This document shows, in pieces, positions 61,901-64,000 of a stretch of DNA of 64,000 nucleotides. Origin of the DNA: Phorcus lineatus. Lineage: Eukaryota > Mollusca > Gastropoda > Trochida > Trochidae. The notes under the pieces were generated by a model. It saw nothing but the letters and a program-made list of their open reading frames with translations, was not told the origin of the DNA and searched no databases. The stretch's first letter is position 1. Each line of letters starts with the position of its first letter. The position numbers and the translations under genes were made by a program. The stretch covers positions 4,154,001-4,218,000 of the forward strand of contig OV121088.1 in the NCBI GenBank assembly GCA_921293015.1. The letters are read 5' to 3'.

Positions 61901-63828
61901 GATTACATAATCAGACAGTCATGTTATTTTCACAACTCAAGTGTCAAGCTGGCTGTCGCTTGGAAGAAAACATTCCGTTGTTAAAAGAGTGTTTATTTCC
62001 TGATTATCCATAGCATCAGAAGGTTAGAATTTCAAATATTTGAAAAGTAATTGGCATCATTAGAATTATTATTATATTTTTTTGACAGTAAATAGAAAAA
62101 AGAACACAAAACGCTCGACAATTATGACTGTTGATGGTCACCATCCTTTTCGAGGACCTAGAGGTTTGTATTAAATTATATAAACAGAAATGTTTTACGA
62201 TTCAAACATGTTTTATAGAATTATGACAGCACTTGATACCTAATTCTTACTTCGTTGAATTAAAGATAAATTTATCATAGGCTCTTAACTTATTATTAAG
62301 TTAATGGTCTACAAGAATGACAATTAAAACAGAAATAAACAATTACATGTGGGACTATATAAGGAAACACTCTTTTTTGGTACCGGAGTCGAAAGACGAT
62401 TCATTCTTTGCCAAGGACAAGTGTACCCGAGTACTTAGAGAAATCAACTGAAGACAGTCAGAGGTAGTAGATATCCAATTGCTATCTTATTTATTATCAT
62501 TTCACTGATTTATGGTCGATGTTTGGATTAATAGAATAAAGTTCAGAGATGTAAATTGATAAATGGAAACAATTGAACAAATAAGTCCTATTTATTGTCG
62601 CTGTTTTCTTCTCATGACAGACAAAGTTGATTAACCAATTCATATTTCATGAAAAACTTTCCTTTGAACATCAGCATAGAATTTTTTGTCACCTACCTCT
62701 AGCGTGTTTAAATGTTCGAAGTGGGCCGTCTTGACGTACAAAGGCTCCAAGTTGTGACACAACTCCATCAAATACCGTTTTCTGTGTTGGCGAGAACTTG
62801 AGCCTGTTTTCATTGATTCTCAAATCAGCAGGAACAGGTTGACTTTGCAGAGCATCCACACTTCTCTTGATGTCAGGATACAACTGTAACATCTCCACGT
62901 CATCAGCTTTCTCCTTGGTCTGGGTGAAGTAGGTGAATGTGGACTCGATGATAGCAAGGGTGGTATCATAAGCTGCTGATGTCTTCTCAATAGCTGAAAG
63001 CATTGCCGAACTTTCTTGCTGCAGTTCAGACAAAAGTTGATTTCTTCGTTGATCCAGCTGCAGTTTCATGACATCAATCATCTTGTTGATGCTCCTTTCT
63101 GACTCCTTCTTCATCTGCTCTACAGCAATTTTCTTTGTTTTCATTGACTTTTGACGTTCTTGTAGACTAGACTTTGTCTTGTTGACGTCTTTGAGGGATT
63201 GATGGAGAGATGATTTTCTTTTCCTAGCTGCTTCTTTAATCTTCTCAAAATCATGACTCTTGTGATCAACTACTGTACAAGAAACACAACAGAGTTCCTC
63301 ATCTGTAGTACAGTAGAATTCCATGTGTTGCTTGGGATGTTTGGGACAGAAATGACCTTGTGATAACTCCTTTATTGGTACCTTGAGAGCATCTTCAATG
63401 GAACTGATATTGTGATCTCTGCTTAGTCGATGGCGTTTATGGACAAAGATGCATTTTTTGCACAGATACGACTGACATTCCTTACATCTCCCATCAGCAT
63501 CGTTTTCATCAGGACATTCCGTGCACTTGATCTTCTTCTGTTGCTTCTTGTGCAGGATATCCACCAGCTTGCTTCTCACAGGATCTGCAGGTAAAGAACT
63601 GGCCTTCCCTTTGACCTTTTCAACATGTCTGCAGAGAGGGCAAGTGAGCTGTCCACCTCCTTCCTTCTGTATGAGCTGATCTAAGCACTCAGTACATAGG
63701 GCGTGAAGGCAGTTCTTAAGTAAACGGGGACGTCTGTTTGTGTGGTTATAATACTCAACACAAACCGGGCATTCCAAAAACTCATCTTTGAGGGTTGTGA
63801 CATCCACATTCTCTTGCGCTTCAGCCAT
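55855..63828 (-). CDS. TRIM (RING/B-box/coiled-coil) protein fused to a degenerate macro domain
   Basis: Exon 1 is 62697-63828 (ends phase 1). Exon 2 is 60914-61312 (phases 1 in, 1 out). Exon 3 is either 58812-59023 (580 aa total) or 55855-55979 (551 aa total). The RING has C20-C23-C40-H42-C45-C48-C63-C66 (C3HC4, ubiquitin E3). B-box 1 ligands are about C102-H139; B-box 2 is C161-H164-C173-C181-C184-H189-H192. A coiled coil spans about 196-305. Macro residues about 390 onward read KLYEGDMRTVTTDVIV, IAAGPQLSYQLERI, VVVTDAGRLPCKKI and KLTSIAFPGD, resembling PARP14-type macro domains. The usual VNxxN and GGV elements are altered (IVRKVN, NEVSW), and the GTG-x-FG loop is absent at the exon 2-3 junction. 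An acceptor upstream of the ATG (TTTGTATTTAG) implies a 5' UTR intron. An E3 ligase with innate-immune function is inference. Confidence 0.75.
56133..57519. mobile_element. TIR element carrying a 137-bp tandem repeat
   Basis: The termini TAGCTCATCAG (56133) and CTGATGAGCTA (ending 57519) are exact 11-bp inverted repeats. The interior starts with a CCGTCCATCCGTCCGTAAAC region and then carries about eight diverged units with landmarks CCTAGTTCCAAAAGGTCT and GACCCCAAATGGGGTCA. The basic period is 137 bp and there is a 241-bp higher-order unit (56892 to 57133). The matching site in the duplicated segment near 59160-59310 lacks it, marking an insertion after the duplication. The ORFs inside it are repeat artefacts. 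Confidence 0.7.
58812..59023 (-). CDS. TRIM-macro terminal exon, proximal version
   Basis: The acceptor TTTTTCAG is followed by CTTTTATACC. Joined in phase 1 to exon 2 it reads SFIPPVKIFDQCVTGGSLQE and on to a TGA at 58812-58814. VKIFDQ...SLQEVHLIV is the C-terminal helix and strand of a macro domain. It is a duplicate of 55855-55979. Confidence 0.6.
61425..62690. other. TRIM-macro intron 1, nothing recognised
   Basis: AT-rich intron between the RBCC exon and the macro exon. No ORF, element or RNA was recognised. Confidence 0.5.
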
Positions 63829-63899
63829 TGTAGTTGCAAAAACCTAAATACAAAAAAGGAAGAGATAGCTGTAGAAGGCGTTGAGATAATTGTAACGGA

Positions 63900-63985
63900 G
63901 ATAGGGGCCAATGTGTCTGGTGGAATTGATTCACACAAACCGGGCAGTGCAAGAACTCGCCCTTCTGAGGTAGATGGGAGGTGAG
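63900..63985 (-). pseudogene. Remnant of a second TRIM RING exon
   Basis: On the minus strand, GAG TTC TTG CAC TGC CCG GTT TGT GTG reads EFLHCPVCV, matching DEFLECPVCV of the intact RING exon about 150 bp away. CGGTTTGTGT and flanking bases are shared. The continuation (NQFHQTHWP) loses the RING frame. It is probably a partial duplicate or the edge of a neighbouring TRIM copy beyond the window. Confidence 0.5.
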
Positions 63986-64000
63986 CAACAATTTTCAAAG

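Overview
This is a 64-kb piece of an animal nuclear genome. Genes are intron-rich with GT-AG splice sites, base composition is AT-rich, and short transposon-like elements and tandem repeats are everywhere. The protein similarities (WDR11, mitochondrial HSP70, KIAA1958/ZMYM-like DUF3504 proteins, RING/B-box TRIM proteins, a PARP14-like macro domain) and the tRNA-derived SINE, MITE and foldback style suggest a lophotrochozoan, most likely a mollusc (gastropod or bivalve). The species cannot be fixed from the sequence alone.

Layout from left to right. (1) 132-11679, minus strand: the 5' half of WDR11. Sixteen phase-consistent coding exons can be assembled into 625 codons; the C-terminal half lies beyond the left edge. 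Its introns hold a perfect 72-bp inverted repeat, a CRE-like site cluster and a 2.4-kb TTAA-flanked piggyBac-like element. (2) 14304-30856, minus strand: three paralogous genes with a DUF3504 (Crypton tyrosine-recombinase-derived) region. The middle one is truncated before the catalytic-like half. They are interspersed with a foldback element, a 171-bp tandem repeat, SINE/MITE copies and a 1.9-kb minisatellite of 34-bp units. (3) 30.9-38.2 kb: no gene seen. (4) 38408-52542, plus strand: the complete mitochondrial HSP70 gene (HSPA9/mortalin), 17 coding exons, 697 codons, with a heat-shock-element-like site upstream. Its introns host a small-RNA cluster. Four copies of a ~190-nt H/ACA RNA carry two pockets complementary to adjacent uridines in helix 69 of the large-subunit rRNA, as in U19/snR191. 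Two C/D RNAs share 11-12 nt of complementarity to a conserved segment of 18S rRNA. (5) 55855-63828, minus strand: a TRIM-type gene (RING, two B-boxes, coiled coil) whose next exon encodes a degenerate macro domain. It has two duplicated, phase-compatible candidate terminal exons. One duplicated flank is interrupted by a 1.4-kb TIR element carrying a 137-bp tandem repeat. A RING-exon remnant lies upstream.

The genes do not form one pathway. The strongest new observations are the HSPA9-hosted snoRNA cluster, which combines LSU pseudouridylation and SSU methylation guides in a chaperone gene, and the TRIM-macro chimera with alternative terminal exons. Gene models were assembled by hand from reading frame, splice phase and remembered family sequences; no database or folding program was run.
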